From NCBI GenBank assembly GCA_902702965.1, contig CACRXP010000011.1, positions 1,324,356-1,388,355 of the forward strand: a stretch of 64,000 nucleotides of DNA, in the 5' to 3' direction. A program made the position numbers and the translations under genes. The stretch comes from Spirometra erinaceieuropaei. Its lineage: Eukaryota > Platyhelminthes > Cestoda > Diphyllobothriidea > Diphyllobothriidae. Shown piece by piece: positions 12,459 to 22,500 of this stretch. Each line of letters begins with the position of its first letter. The stretch's first letter is position 1. Under the pieces are notes generated by a model, which made no database searches, had not been told where the DNA came from, and saw nothing but the letters and a program-made list of their open reading frames with translations.

Positions 12459-12915
12459 TGTAGTGGAAACGTGGACTTAAAAACTACAAACAGTAATATA
12501 TACAGAAAAAACTAACTCCAAATGGGGGAATTGTGTTTACCAACAAAAAAAGATGTACAGATTCGAAGAATCTGAAAAGAAAATTTCCAGCCTCACGCAA
12601 AGTAGAATCCTCTCAAGTAGCGAGATAGTATTCCAATGAGGAACCGGTTGAATGGAGGCAGTCGGTTCCGCGATGATATGGTGAAGTAGGCTTGTGAGGA
12701 GAGAGTCTCCGTCAGCTCATACGAATTGCTAAGAATGTTGAGAGGTTACAAACGAAGGCCAAGAAATAACGACATCAAGCACACTGGAAACCAGAACACA
12801 CGTTGACCGCCGCAGAGTTTTTTTGTGTATTTCCGTTTAGTCAAACAAATGTACTGGAAAGTCAGATGTACAAGAAAGTGTAGTGAAACAAATCAAAAAT
12901 GTACAAAAGTCTACA
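12459..12915 (-). repeat. 3' LTR of the Gypsy element
   Basis: This is a direct repeat of 18214-18668, with TG...CA termini in both orientations. It is preceded on the plus strand by the AAAG target duplication and followed by the polypurine tract complement. Confidence 0.92.
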
Positions 12916-12930
12916 CAACTCCCCCACCAG
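12916..12930 (-). promoter_or_regulatory. Polypurine tract (PPT)
   Basis: On the minus strand a purine-rich CTGGTGGGGGAGTTG lies immediately upstream of the 3' LTR, where plus-strand DNA synthesis is primed in LTR retrotransposons. Confidence 0.75.
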
Positions 12931-12986
12931 AACGTTTGCCAAAGAAACAAAACGCTCGATAAAATAAAACGGAAAGAGAGAAAAAA

Positions 12987-14619
12987 TTACACTACAAAGT
13001 CTTTAAGTTTGGCGGGAAAGTGGATATGTCTACCGGAACGAGATGAAATGGGCGGTGGTGTAGGAGGAGGATCCGGTTGGGTGGGTAGAAGGGTCAAGTG
13101 TGGTGATGGAGGGTAGGTGAGTGGAGTGGGTGTATCGGCTGAGGACATAGTAGGGGGAATGGATGGCGCACTGGTCGACGGGAGGCATTCCAGATAGGCT
13201 GGCTTAAGGCGGTCAATGGAGACCGTGTCAGTCTTATCAGCCTTCTGAAGGACGTACAACTTGTCTTTCCGCTGAACGACCTTATATGGGCCATCATATG
13301 GGGAACAAAGAGTCTTGCGAACCGCGTCATTCCGGACGAAAACAAAGGGGGCAGATTTAAGGTCCTCGTGTACAAACAAATGTGTCGATGTCTGACGAGT
13401 GGGGGTTGGACGCAGTTGAGCCATGCGTTGTTTCAACTGCTTTACGAAGGTGCTCGGGATGTTAGTGTTTGTTGTGGAAGGCTGCACAAATTCGCCGGGC
13501 AGACGGAGGGGTGTACCGTACACAAGTTCGGCGGCAGTGCATTGGATGTCCTCCTTGACAGAAGATCGGATGCCCAAAAGCACAAGAGGGAGATTGACAC
13601 TCCAAGTAGCTGACTCTGTTTGGGACATCAGTGCGGACTTGAGTTGGCGGTGTAGACGCTCAACGAGGCCGTTGGAGGCAGGATGATATGCCGTGGTTGT
13701 GATGTGCGCACACCCTAGAAGCCTAGTGAACTCACGGAAGAGGCTAGATTGGAATTGACTTCCGCGGTCAGTGGTAAGGGTGGCGGGAACACCAAAAGTT
13801 GAGATCCACTGGGTCAGAAAAACCAAGGCGATATTTTCTGCCGAGGTATCCGATATAGGAACGGCAATCGGCCATCGTGTGAAACGGTCAACTGCCGTCA
13901 GGATATGCGTGCACCCACGTGAAGGGGGTAACAATCCGATTAAATCCAAGTGAACGTGATTAAATCGAACGTCCGGGACCGCAAAGGTACTTGGAGGGGA
14001 GGAGGTGTGTCGATGCACCTTGTTCTTCTGGCATGCGAGACATTGTCTGTTCCGAAGAGCAATGTCGGAATTCATCTTCGGCCAAACAAAACGAGCCGCA
14101 ATTAACTTACGTCCGGCGCGAATGCCAGGGTGGGAGAGGGAGTGAAAGTGGTCAAAGACGACCTTACGATAGGGTGGTGGAACAACAGGACGAGGGGTGC
14201 CTGTGGACCAATCGCACAAGATCGTACCTGGTGAAGCAGGAAGTGGCGCATCTCGAAGCTGCAGAGTAATAGACGTACGTAATTCCTCTATGGACTCGTC
14301 TGCTGTTTGGAGGTCTGCAAGCTTCGCCAGGTCGAAATCGGATGTGAGGGTGTTGATGTCCGGACGGGATAATGCATCAGCAACGACATTGTCGCTGCCT
14401 CGGACGTAGCGGATATCTGCAGTAAACTGCGATATATAGTCCAGGTGACGAACTTCCCTGGGCGAGTACCGATCTGGCTTGGCCTTGAGGGCGTAAGTGA
14501 GAGGTTTGTGGTCGGTATGGACCGAAAAGTCTCTGCCCTCTAAAAGGTGTCGAAAGTGACGTATGGCCAAGTAGATGGCAAGGAGCTCGCGAGAGAGAGT
14601 AATATAGCGAGTCTGCGCC
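12987..14619 (-). CDS. Gypsy pol, C-terminal part: RNase H end plus integrase
   Basis: The open frame begins after the stop at 14622. It has the end of RNase H (VHTDHKPLTYAL, then VVADALSRP), followed by an integrase. The integrase zinc-binding region has the two histidines around the SHPG segment and CLACQK. The catalytic core shows the DDE residues: the first aspartate in HLDLIG, the second in TTDRGSQF and the glutamate in NGLVERLHRQ. A proline-rich C-terminal extension ends at 12987. The frame itself is intact over about 540 codons and is unusually well preserved compared with the rest of pol. It is the continuation of the frame at 15026 across an in-frame TAA. Confidence 0.9.
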
Positions 14620-14621
14620 GG

Positions 14622-15026
14622 TTAAGGCTTCTGTGAAAAGAAAGCTAAAGGCTGCAACTGGTTATTCAGCTGCTGATGCAAGGCTGCGCCGACAGCACTG
14701 CTGGAAGCGTCGGTGGTCAAAATGAGCTGTGCATGAGCGTCAGAGCTGAGGTGGTGCAGCATGGTGGCATCGGCAAGAGCCTTCTTCGCCTCCTTAAAAG
14801 CTGTATGGGCTGCCGGTGAAAGTTCAATAGGTTTTGCTTTTGACTTCAAAAGGTCAGTCAAGGGAGCCAGCATTGTCGTACAATGGGGAATAAAACGTCT
14901 GTAATAGTTGATAAGGCCTATGAAACGTCGCAGATGAGTGAGTGTGTTGGGAACAGGGAAAGACAAGATGCATTGCACCTTCTCTGTAAATGGAGTGATT
15001 CCAATTTTCAATTTTTCAATTTTCAA
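14622..15026 (-). pseudogene. Gypsy pol: RT thumb and RNase H N-terminal part
   Basis: The frame contains the LRRFIGLINYYRRFIP segment after the RT thumb, then the RNase H start with LTTDASSSAVGAALHQ and FFSQKP, and stops at a TAA at 14622-14624 just where the frame should continue into the RNase H core. Its upstream end is the LINE-B insertion, so residues before about 15005 are insertion-derived. Confidence 0.85.
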
Positions 15027-16052
15027 TTATTTTATTAAAGACCCGTCGGGGTCCCATCAAAGCAAGTAAAAATAAATTTACATGCAAATTTTAGACGATG
15101 TAGGCAAAATCTGCACAAAGTGCAATGCATAGTTTTTGAGATTAGAAGTCCGTTAAGCAAAATGAAAATGAAAAAAAAAACGAGGGGTGAAAAAAAAACT
15201 CCAAAGCAAGATTTAAAAATGATTGTAGTAATTTAACAGGAGAAAAAAAAAACCCTCAGAAAAATAGCATCAGAAAAAAAGGGAGGACTGGCCTGCATGT
15301 GGCGGTACAAAATGGAATAAAGCCCGACATCAACATGGCCGAAATAGATGTCAGCTGTATGTGGCATTGTGTAACGGATTTCATAAAATGGTACGTAGGC
15401 GGGTCGGTCAGAACTGGCCTGTATCGCCTTGAATAAGAAAAATAAGTGCCGAAATTGAAAACCAGTCTCAAGCCGATAGGAACCCAGATGCGGTCAGTTT
15501 CATTCAACCGAGTCCATCCGAACATGGGGGGAGATGCGACCAGACTACTAGTATATGGCGAATATAGAAGGCTTTGACAAGACCGCCGATGGAGCGCATT
15601 CTGTAAGGGCATGATGACAACCAGTCTCGAGGCGAAAAGGCCCCAGATGCGGTCTGTTACATTCATCAGAGTCCATCCGAGGATAGGGCAAAGGAGATGC
15701 GACCAGATTACTAGTATATGGCTAATATAGAAGGCTTCGCCAAGAGCATCGATGAAGCGCATTCAGTGAGGGCATCATGAAGATCAGTCTCGAGGCGATA
15801 GGAACCCAGATGCGGTCGATTACATTCATCCGAGTCCAACCGAGGATGGGGGAAGGGAGATGCGACCAAACTACTAGTATATGGCGAATACAGAAGGTTT
15901 CGCCAAGAGCGTCGATGGCGTGCATTCTGTGAGGGCACGATGCATGAGCTAAAAAATTGGAATAATTAACATTTCTGGTGAGGTATCTTGGGTAACGAGA
16001 CTACTCATAAAGAAACGTGAACAGATACGGAAATTTAATAGCGGCATGCTAA
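15003..16052 (-). mobile_element. LINE-B 3' tail inserted into the Gypsy pol gene
   Basis: The insert separates the RT (ending at an HHVDQHG segment) from the thumb/RNase H segment and is flanked by ATTCC at 14998-15002 and 16053-16057, a probable 5-bp target duplication. On the minus strand its 3' end runs GGGACCCCGACGGGTC, AATAAAAT and then repeats of ATTGAAAA, as expected of a LINE tail. Its body matches the 3' UTR of the LINE-B copy at 11207-11580. It contains no coding sequence, so it is a strongly 5'-truncated, nested insertion younger than the Gypsy element. Confidence 0.8.
15461..15945. repeat. Three tandem ~160-bp units in the LINE-B 3' UTR
   Basis: Units start at about 15461, 15620 and 15783 (periods 159 and 163 bp). 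Each contains CAGTCTC, CCCAGATGCGGTC, GAGATGCGACCA, CTAGTATATGGC and GCATTC...GAGGGCA. The units differ at many positions, so the amplification is not recent. Confidence 0.85.
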
Positions 16053-16706
16053 ATTCCCGTGCTGATCGACGTGATGGCCAAGGAAATTGGGAGAATTAAC
16101 GCCAAAAACGCATTTGTCGACGTTTGATTGCAAACCGTGTTGCTGGAAACGATCGAATATGAGGCGTAAATGCGAGGCATGTTCCTCTGCCGAAGAGCTT
16201 GTGACGAGTATGTCGTCGATGTAGACGTAAGCGACTGGAAGGCCCCGCAAGATCTCATCGATAAAGCGCTGAAATGACTGGGCAGCAATGCGCAAGCCAA
16301 AAGGCATGCGAATAAATTCGAACAGCCCAAAGGGTGTCGTGATAGCGGTCTTTGGGATATCTTCCTCAGCGACCGGGATTTCGTGGTACGCCCTGACGAG
16401 GTCTATATTGGAAAAAATAGTGTTACCGGCTAACATGTGGGAAAAGTCGTGAATGTGGGGAATGGGGTACCGGTCAGGAATTGTGAACCTGTTTAGGGCT
16501 CGATAATCACCGCACGGTCGCCAATCGTCAGATGACTTCTTTGGCACCATGTGCAGTGGGGAGGCCCATGGGCTAGATGATGGGCGTATAATGCCCAGAT
16601 TCATCATATGTTCAACTTCGTTCTTTGCTATTCGGAGCTTCTCAGGGTGGAGTCTACGCCGACGAGCGTGCACTGGTTGCCCTGCCATGACAGTGTGGTG
16701 TTTCAC
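16035..16706 (-). pseudogene. Gypsy reverse transcriptase domain
   Basis: The frame has all core RT blocks: [26 protein letters not shown] (catalytic aspartate), [13 protein letters not shown], and the YIDD catalytic box in [10 protein letters not shown]. It is in the same frame as the protease but separated from it by an in-frame TAA at 16713-16715, and it is cut at the 3' side by the LINE-B insertion at 16052. Confidence 0.9.
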
Positions 16707-16712
16707 TCCGTG

Positions 16713-17297
16713 TTAAACGTTTTCGGTAAAATGACATGGTTTAGTGATGGACGGGTAGTCCTTCAAAATGTCAGCGAAAGGGGTGCTGGGAATGATGAGA
16801 TGAATGCCATCCGAACGTTCAGAGCTAATGGCAGCTATGGCAAAGGGTTGGGTGGTTGTGTCTGTGAGGCGACGGCGTCTGATGTCGACTGTTAAGCCGA
16901 AAGATGACAAAAAGTCGGCCCCGATAATGGGCGATTTGACGTCGGCCTCAATAAAGACCCATTGGAAACGTCGCCGGAGACCAAGATCTAAAGTGAGGGA
17001 CCGTTGGCCGTAGGTGCTGATTGTGGTGCTATTTGCAGCCTGCAATGAGAATTGCGAAGGCTTGAGGCGGTGACGCCTTAGAGGCGGGATGACACTGACC
17101 TCGGCACCGGTATCAACCAGGAAACGGAGGCCGCTCGACTTGTCGTTGATATAGAAAAGGCGACTGGGTCGCGACGGGCCATCAGCAGTCGTCGCCATTA
17201 CTGACTGGCGTGGTCGTTTAACTGTGAAGGACAAGCGAACGAACGAGGAGGTATGCACTTTCGGGCTTTCGGGCCATAAGTGCGATGATACCAACAT
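16713..17297 (-). CDS. Gypsy aspartic protease (pol N-terminus)
   Basis: The frame contains a retroviral-type aspartic protease with the active-site segment LVDTGAEVSVIPP (catalytic aspartate near 17114) and the later IIGADFL segment. It overlaps the end of gag in another frame, the usual arrangement for frameshifted gag-pol expression. It ends at an in-frame TAA; in a functional copy it would be fused to the reverse transcriptase. Confidence 0.88.
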   Translation of the reverse strand: MLVSSHLWPESPKVHTSSFVRLSFTVKRPRQSVMATTADGPSRPSRLFYINDKSSGLRFLVDTGAEVSVIPPLRRHRLKPSQFSLQAANSTTISTYGQRSLTLDLGLRRRFQWVFIEADVKSPIIGADFLSSFGLTVDIRRRRLTDTTTQPFAIAAISSERSDGIHLIIPSTPFADILKDYPSITKPCHFTENV

Positions 17298-18163
17298 AAT
17301 GGTTGTAAACGCCGCTCACGGGATTTAGACCGACGATGTGAGTATGGCTGTTTTCTAGCCGATTGAAGACTGTTAAGAGCAGAGCACATGTTGCTCACCT
17401 GAGTGCAAAGGAGGCGCACAGTGTCTCTTAGGTCGTCGTAATCGGTGCGATAAGCGTCGGTGGGTGTTCTGGGAGGACCGGCTGATGTGGGCGCTCGTCG
17501 GGTTATGCAACAGCATTGTGCTTTTTCCGTATAGGAAGTGTCGTGCTCTGATAATGCTGGGCCTTCTGAATCAAAGTCAATGCCCTGATGGGGCTTCCCT
17601 TTGGAAGGCAGGGGCCGCTGAATATTGGAACACGAGGCACCAATGGGGTAACACTCCTTGATTCTGTCAGCGTGGGTAGCTAGCTTCTCTAAGGGTGTAT
17701 TCGAGTCCAACATAGCCAAAACCTGTTGCATTGGCACCGGTAACTTTTCTAACCCAATCTCGGGAAAAATGGCGTCGTCCATGTGCATACTAGCGAGAAG
17801 TGAGCGCAGGTGACGCATTAGCTGGAAAGGTGTATGATCCTCTAGTTTTACTTGCGTAAAAAGTTCCCGCAGCATAAGGTTGGCCGATTTAGCCACCCGT
17901 TGGATTACCGCTTCCTTCAGCCGCGTATACGGTTGGTCGGCAGGAATGGGGTCAAGGAGGTATTCGACGGCGACAGCTTCATCAAATGGGAGGGACCGCA
18001 AAACTTACGAATAGCGGGTACGCTCGCTAGTAATGCGGCTTGTCGCAAAAAGAGCCTCGATCTGCCTAAACCAAACGCGAGGATTGCTCAGTGTAAACGG
18101 TGGCAGTTTAAAAGAAAGGGTGTTAATGTCGAGTGAGTCTTTTTGGGAGTTGTCACTGGCCAT
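17198..18163 (-). pseudogene. Gypsy gag polyprotein with internal stop
   Basis: The start is the ATG at 18163-18161, just downstream of the PBS (MASDNSQKDS...). The frame shows the retrotransposon gag segment FTLSNPRVWFRQIEALF, hits a TAA at 18005-18007, and continues in the same frame through a helical capsid-like region to a nucleocapsid-like finger CWYHRTYGPKARKC near 17260. Translation upstream of the ATG would be in LTR/leader sequence and is not used. Gag packages the element RNA into virus-like particles. Confidence 0.85.
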
Positions 18164-18197
18164 GGTAAATAAAAAAAGGTTCGGAATGCAGGAAAAA

Positions 18198-18209
18198 GCG
18201 GGGCCACCA
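18198..18209 (-). promoter_or_regulatory. Primer binding site (PBS)
   Basis: On the minus strand TGGTGGCCCCGC starts four bases downstream of the 5' LTR end. It begins TGG, as required to pair with a tRNA 3' CCA end. The tRNA species cannot be named from here. Confidence 0.7.
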
Positions 18210-18213
18210 ATTT

Positions 18214-18668
18214 TGTAGTGAAACGTGGACTTAAAAACTACAAACAGTAATATAAACAGGAAAACTAACTCCAAATGGGGAATTTTGTTTACCAACAAAA
18301 AAAGATGTACAGATTCGAAGAATCTGAAAAGGAATGTTCCAGACTCACGCAAAGTAGAATCCTCTCAAGCAGCGAGAGAGCATTCCGATGAGGAACCGGT
18401 TGAATAGAGGCCGTCGGTTCCGCGATGATATGGTGAAGTAGGCTTGTGAGGAGAGAGTCTCCGTCAGCTCATACGAATTGCTATGAATGTTGAGAGGTTT
18501 CAAACGAGGGCCTAGAAATAACGACATCAAGCACACTGGAAACCAGAACACACGTTGACCGCCGCAGAGTTTTTTTTGTGTATTTCCGTTTAGTCAAACA
18601 AATGTACTGGAAAGTCAGATGTATAAGAAAGTGTAGTGAAACAAATCAAAAATGTACAAAAGCCTACA
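18214..18668 (-). repeat. 5' LTR of the Gypsy element
   Basis: This is the direct-repeat partner of 12459-12915, with TG...CA ends, flanked on the right by AAAG (18669-18672), the target duplication. It holds the element promoter in the minus orientation. Confidence 0.92.
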
Positions 18669-19203
18669 AAAGGGAGAAATGCTAACCGGAACGCTACATA
18701 CCGTCTACCGACCGTCCAAACGCCCTTCTTTTTAGGATTCCTCTAGGGCGTCCAGTATTGATCCTTAGTTATAGTAACAGAAATCTGAAGGAAATGCACT
18801 CTTCATTCATGATTTGGGCGTGCACTCGCAGTCCAGGAACTTTCTGCCAGTCACTTTATTGAGTCCGAGTCAACGTGTTCTCATCCTTTAGTTCTTTCGC
18901 GTTACCCGCCAAGTTACCTATCAGTAGGTTTTAATGGAACACAATTATCCACTACAACTTGGATAACCACGTAGATCCTTGCAGGAAGGGACTCTAAATT
19001 ACCCGGAAAACGGAATATTTTGGACATTCTAATACTTGGCTTCTGAAACTTGAGCAGTCGCGTTAATCACAGCCTCCTCAAGCGGGTGAGTCGGGTCTCC
19101 TGGCTTGTCACGTGTGTGACGCTTGTTTTGTGTATTTGGACAAATAATACATCAAATCGAAGTTATTAGCGCTGAAATTCGTTCTGTGCACAAGGTTCTC
19201 AGG
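18669..19203 (+). promoter_or_regulatory. Upstream region / 5' UTR of clu
   Basis: The 535 bp between the Gypsy element and the first clu ATG have no coding frame of note. An E-box CACGTG at 19109-19114 sits inside an imperfect palindrome (GTCACGTGTGTGAC) 90 bp upstream of the ATG. A polypyrimidine-poor TTCTCAG directly precedes the start codon (ATG at 19204). It could be a splice acceptor for a 5' UTR exon or for spliced-leader addition, but this is only suggestive. No clear TATA box is seen. Confidence 0.35.
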
Positions 19204-19534
19204 ATGACTGAGGGGGAACATGTCGCTCCTTCGCCCTTAACCGGAATTGGTGAAAAGTCCAAACCCTCCAACGCAGACCAGACATCAACAGTGGACCTTT
19301 TAGATGACGCCCAGTTCAATATCAAAATACATTTGTCTCCATCCGAGATTGTTACCCTTCAGGTTAACTCATCGGAGATCGTTCAAGAAATACATCATGC
19401 CCTCACGGAACGTGAGGAATCTTGCCATCGCACATGCTTCTCCTTGCAGCTCAATGGCAACACTCTTGACCTGTTTGCTGATTTAAAATCCATCGAAGGC
19501 CTTACCGAAGGCTCTGAAATATATGTCGTTGAAG
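19204..19534 (+). CDS. clu: clu exon 1
   Basis: It encodes the start and most of the ubiquitin-like N-terminal domain (residues 1-110). Donor GTAAAT at 19535, ending in phase 1. Confidence 0.9.
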
Positions 19535-22500
19535 GTAAATGTTTTACATATTTTACTCTGTAGAACGCTATACCACTCGCGAGGTGCGTAATCATGTTAA
19601 ACATATCAACGAACTCCTCAACAGCATCAAGGTTCGCGATGCTTATGCTGGCCGCGATCAGATGTCCCTGTCTTTTTTGAGCTCCGTCACAATGGGAGAC
19701 ATCTTTGGTAATTCCCGACATTTGGGTCCATTTTCCATTCGCATAATATCTTAATCTAGTCAGCCATAATATGGTATACTTCCTTTCGGCCACGGTTACG
19801 TGTTAGATTTCATTAATCAAAGAAATATTTTTTGCCATAAAATTCTACCAGTTGTCACGAATCCCCTTCGTTTAGAGCGCAAGCCCTCGAAGTCCGATGC
19901 CAGCATCAACTTCCATCCTCCCACTTACATAATGCCTACACCGGGTCTTTCCGAGCCGCCTTTAGTGCCGCTCCATCCATACAATAAAGAAGATAACGCG
20001 TTAACGTGTCTTCGGCAGCTAAATTATAGCAACTGGAACCCACCACCGCCTCCGCGCCGCCTAGCCGGTGACTTGGTCTACCTCGTTGTTCATACACTGG
20101 AAGACAAGCGTTGTCACATAACTGCCTGTTCCCGGGGATTCTTTGTCAATCAGTAAGTAATTTTTTTCGATCTTAGACGAATGAGCATAGTATTGATAAG
20201 GGTCGCCCTTTACTTGACTTCGATTTTTTGCCCTGCCTCTAGAACCACCGATGATGTTTTCAACCCGAAGCCTGTACAAAACGCCTACGTTGCTCATTCC
20301 CTCATTGATCTACTGAAACAGCTAAGTCCAGCCTTCAAAAAATCCTTCGAAAATCTTTTGAAGCGTCGATCCAACAAGCATCCGTTTGAACGATTCCCTA
20401 CACCCTACCAGGTTTATTCGTGGCTCAGTCCTCAATGGGAACATACACCCGATTCTGTACGCAAGGATGAAGGTTTGTCTTGCTCCACGTTTTGGCTTTA
20501 AATCGCCATGGGAGTAAACGTCTCACATAGTTTCTCTTTTTCAACAGCCTTCGCCTCGCGCATGGCATGCGAAGAAAATCTGCCTGGCCAAACTCGCGAC
20601 TGGAATGATGAACTGCAGGCTACCCGCGAGCTCCCGCAGGCCGCTCTTAATGACCGGTTGGTGCGGGATCGTGCCATCTTCAAATCCAACAGCGACTTCG
20701 TTGCGGCTGCCACGCGTGCAGCTGTCAGTGTTGTGAACGGTGACATAATGGCCATAAACCCTGGAGAGACTCGAAAACAACAAATGTTCATCTGGAATAA
20801 CATGTTCTTTTCATTGGGCTTCGATGTAAAAGACCACTACAAAGAATTAGGGGGTGAGGCTGCCGCATACGTTGCCACAGTGAGTGAATTTCAATTAACT
20901 TCCGCTGTGCTCAGGCACTCTTATATTTTTTAATACCACTGTCCCACCTTACTGCTGCGCCTAAGTAATTGTATTCTAAGTCAAAGGAAAACCAACAAAG
21001 TCGGCTGTGTCCAACCTCGGGCCCGAAATGCCTGGGACACTGGCAAATTATTCCAAAAAATCGACATGCGCGCTCTAAAACACGCAACGTAGCTCATATT
21101 CATGCAACATTAGCAGCTGATTTGACAGTCTTATTGTCAACGTTTGACTCGTTTGCACTTGCATACCACAACGGTATCTAACTGAACCAATTATTAATCT
21201 CTTCTGTAGTCAAATGACCTGAATGGTGTTCGTGCATACTCCCTCCTTGACCAGCCGGGTCTGTGCACGCTTGGAACAGCCATTATTGACTATCGTGGCT
21301 ATCGGGTCACTGCGCAAACTATAATTCCAGGTGAGTTTTTGGAAGCATTGCCATCTGTAGTGAGATCTTTCAGCTAAACCAAAAGACCCATTTGTAATCC
21401 ACATATCCAAATAACGGAGATGATTCAACCAGATATCCTTTTTCTACAATATTCCGACCAACGTTTTAAAGTAATTTTGTTGCACCCACCTGGGAGATGA
21501 CAGGACTCACACTCGAACTCCTCATCCGTGACAGCAACGAATAAGTTCGGTGAATACACAAGGGACGCAGTTACTACACCAGCAGACAAAATTAACAGCT
21601 TCCTCATTTAATGTACATGATAGGGCTTGCTGCGATGGCCATCTTATCATCGTGACCGAGGCGTTTTTTGCCGCAATTTCTTTGTCGGTGTTGGTGACTG
21701 ACGCGACAATTACTCGGCGATGTGGTTCATCAATATTGTCACTGGAGGTAATATTCGCCCGTGCGCTTCCCGGGCGACAATTTACTATGTTCAGGCAGTC
21801 TTGGCATTGAATTTGGAAAGAAAGCGGCTGACGGCTTCCTGGGCGTTCTTGTCTCACGGAAACGCGCGCCGACATTCGCAGCCAGTGTAGTTTGGTCTCG
21901 TCTGTGCACGCACGAGTTTCACGGGCAGCCGTTCATTCTGTGAATCCCTCGAAGGTATTGTCGTCTACCAACATTGACTTCCAGTCCATCGCAGTGCTGT
22001 TTAATGTGCCGATAGAGCGCGCTTGCACAGCTAAGTTTTTTGGCCCGCCAAGTGGTTGCTGCTGAGGCTGAGTGCTTGCATCGTCTGTCGTTTTTTCTAA
22101 ATACCGGTTTTTGGGCCTCCACGATCTTTTTGACTGACAAAAAGACCAAGGTAGGTAGTCAGGTTATTTTCCTCCTCCATCGTGGATTGGAGGATGTCAT
22201 CACTTGATTCCATCCGATGCCAACGAAGGTAATCACTACATACCCAGTCAAAAATTTCAGCGCGTGGATATGGAAGAGCATTGATTCCAGCTGTTTCAAG
22301 ACCGTCTCGCTTGTGAGCTCAACGATCACCGGACTTATTCACGTACCTCTCGTACGGTCGTAGTTTATATCACCAAACGATAACTAGATCCTTGTTGCGG
22401 ACTGGGGCTTCTGGACAGGACAGTCTGCCCCTAGAAGGCCAGGTGATTACTGGAGCATCGCCAGTTCTGTGCCCAACGGGAATCTAATCCCATAGAAATG

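Larger units (their letters stand above)
12459..18668 (-). mobile_element. Ty3/Gypsy LTR retrotransposon, structurally complete, inactivated
   Basis: Two direct LTRs (457 and 455 bp) flank gag, protease, reverse transcriptase, RNase H and integrase in that order on the minus strand. The LTRs start TGTAG and end CTACA, and the element is bounded by AAAG at 12455-12458 and 18669-18672. A PBS and a PPT sit next to the correct LTRs. By eye the LTRs differ at about twenty-odd positions (roughly 95% identity). Coding lesions are an in-frame stop in gag (18005), one between protease and reverse transcriptase (16713), one before the RNase H core (14622), and a 1.05-kb LINE-B tail inserted at 15003-16052. 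The protease-RT-RNase H-integrase order assigns it to Ty3/Gypsy. Confidence 0.93.

Noticed and set aside
13368..14409. Plus-strand open frames across the integrase region
   Set aside because: They are shadows of the Gypsy pol frame on the minus strand and have no domain content.
15461..15945. CRISPR array
   Set aside because: The repeats are long, divergent and directly adjacent without spacers, in a eukaryotic LINE tail.
18164..18352. N-terminal extension of gag in the same frame
   Set aside because: It would run through the LTR end and PBS. The ATG at 18163 just after the PBS is the expected gag start.
19123..19203. Upstream extension of clu exon 1
   Set aside because: The frame is open to 19123 but begins with TTG, not ATG, and the added residues do not resemble the family. 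The first ATG at 19204 is the sensible start.
21522..21875. 117-codon minus frame in clu intron 6
   Set aside because: No family resemblance and no splice or start context. Such lengths are expected by chance in GC-balanced intronic DNA.
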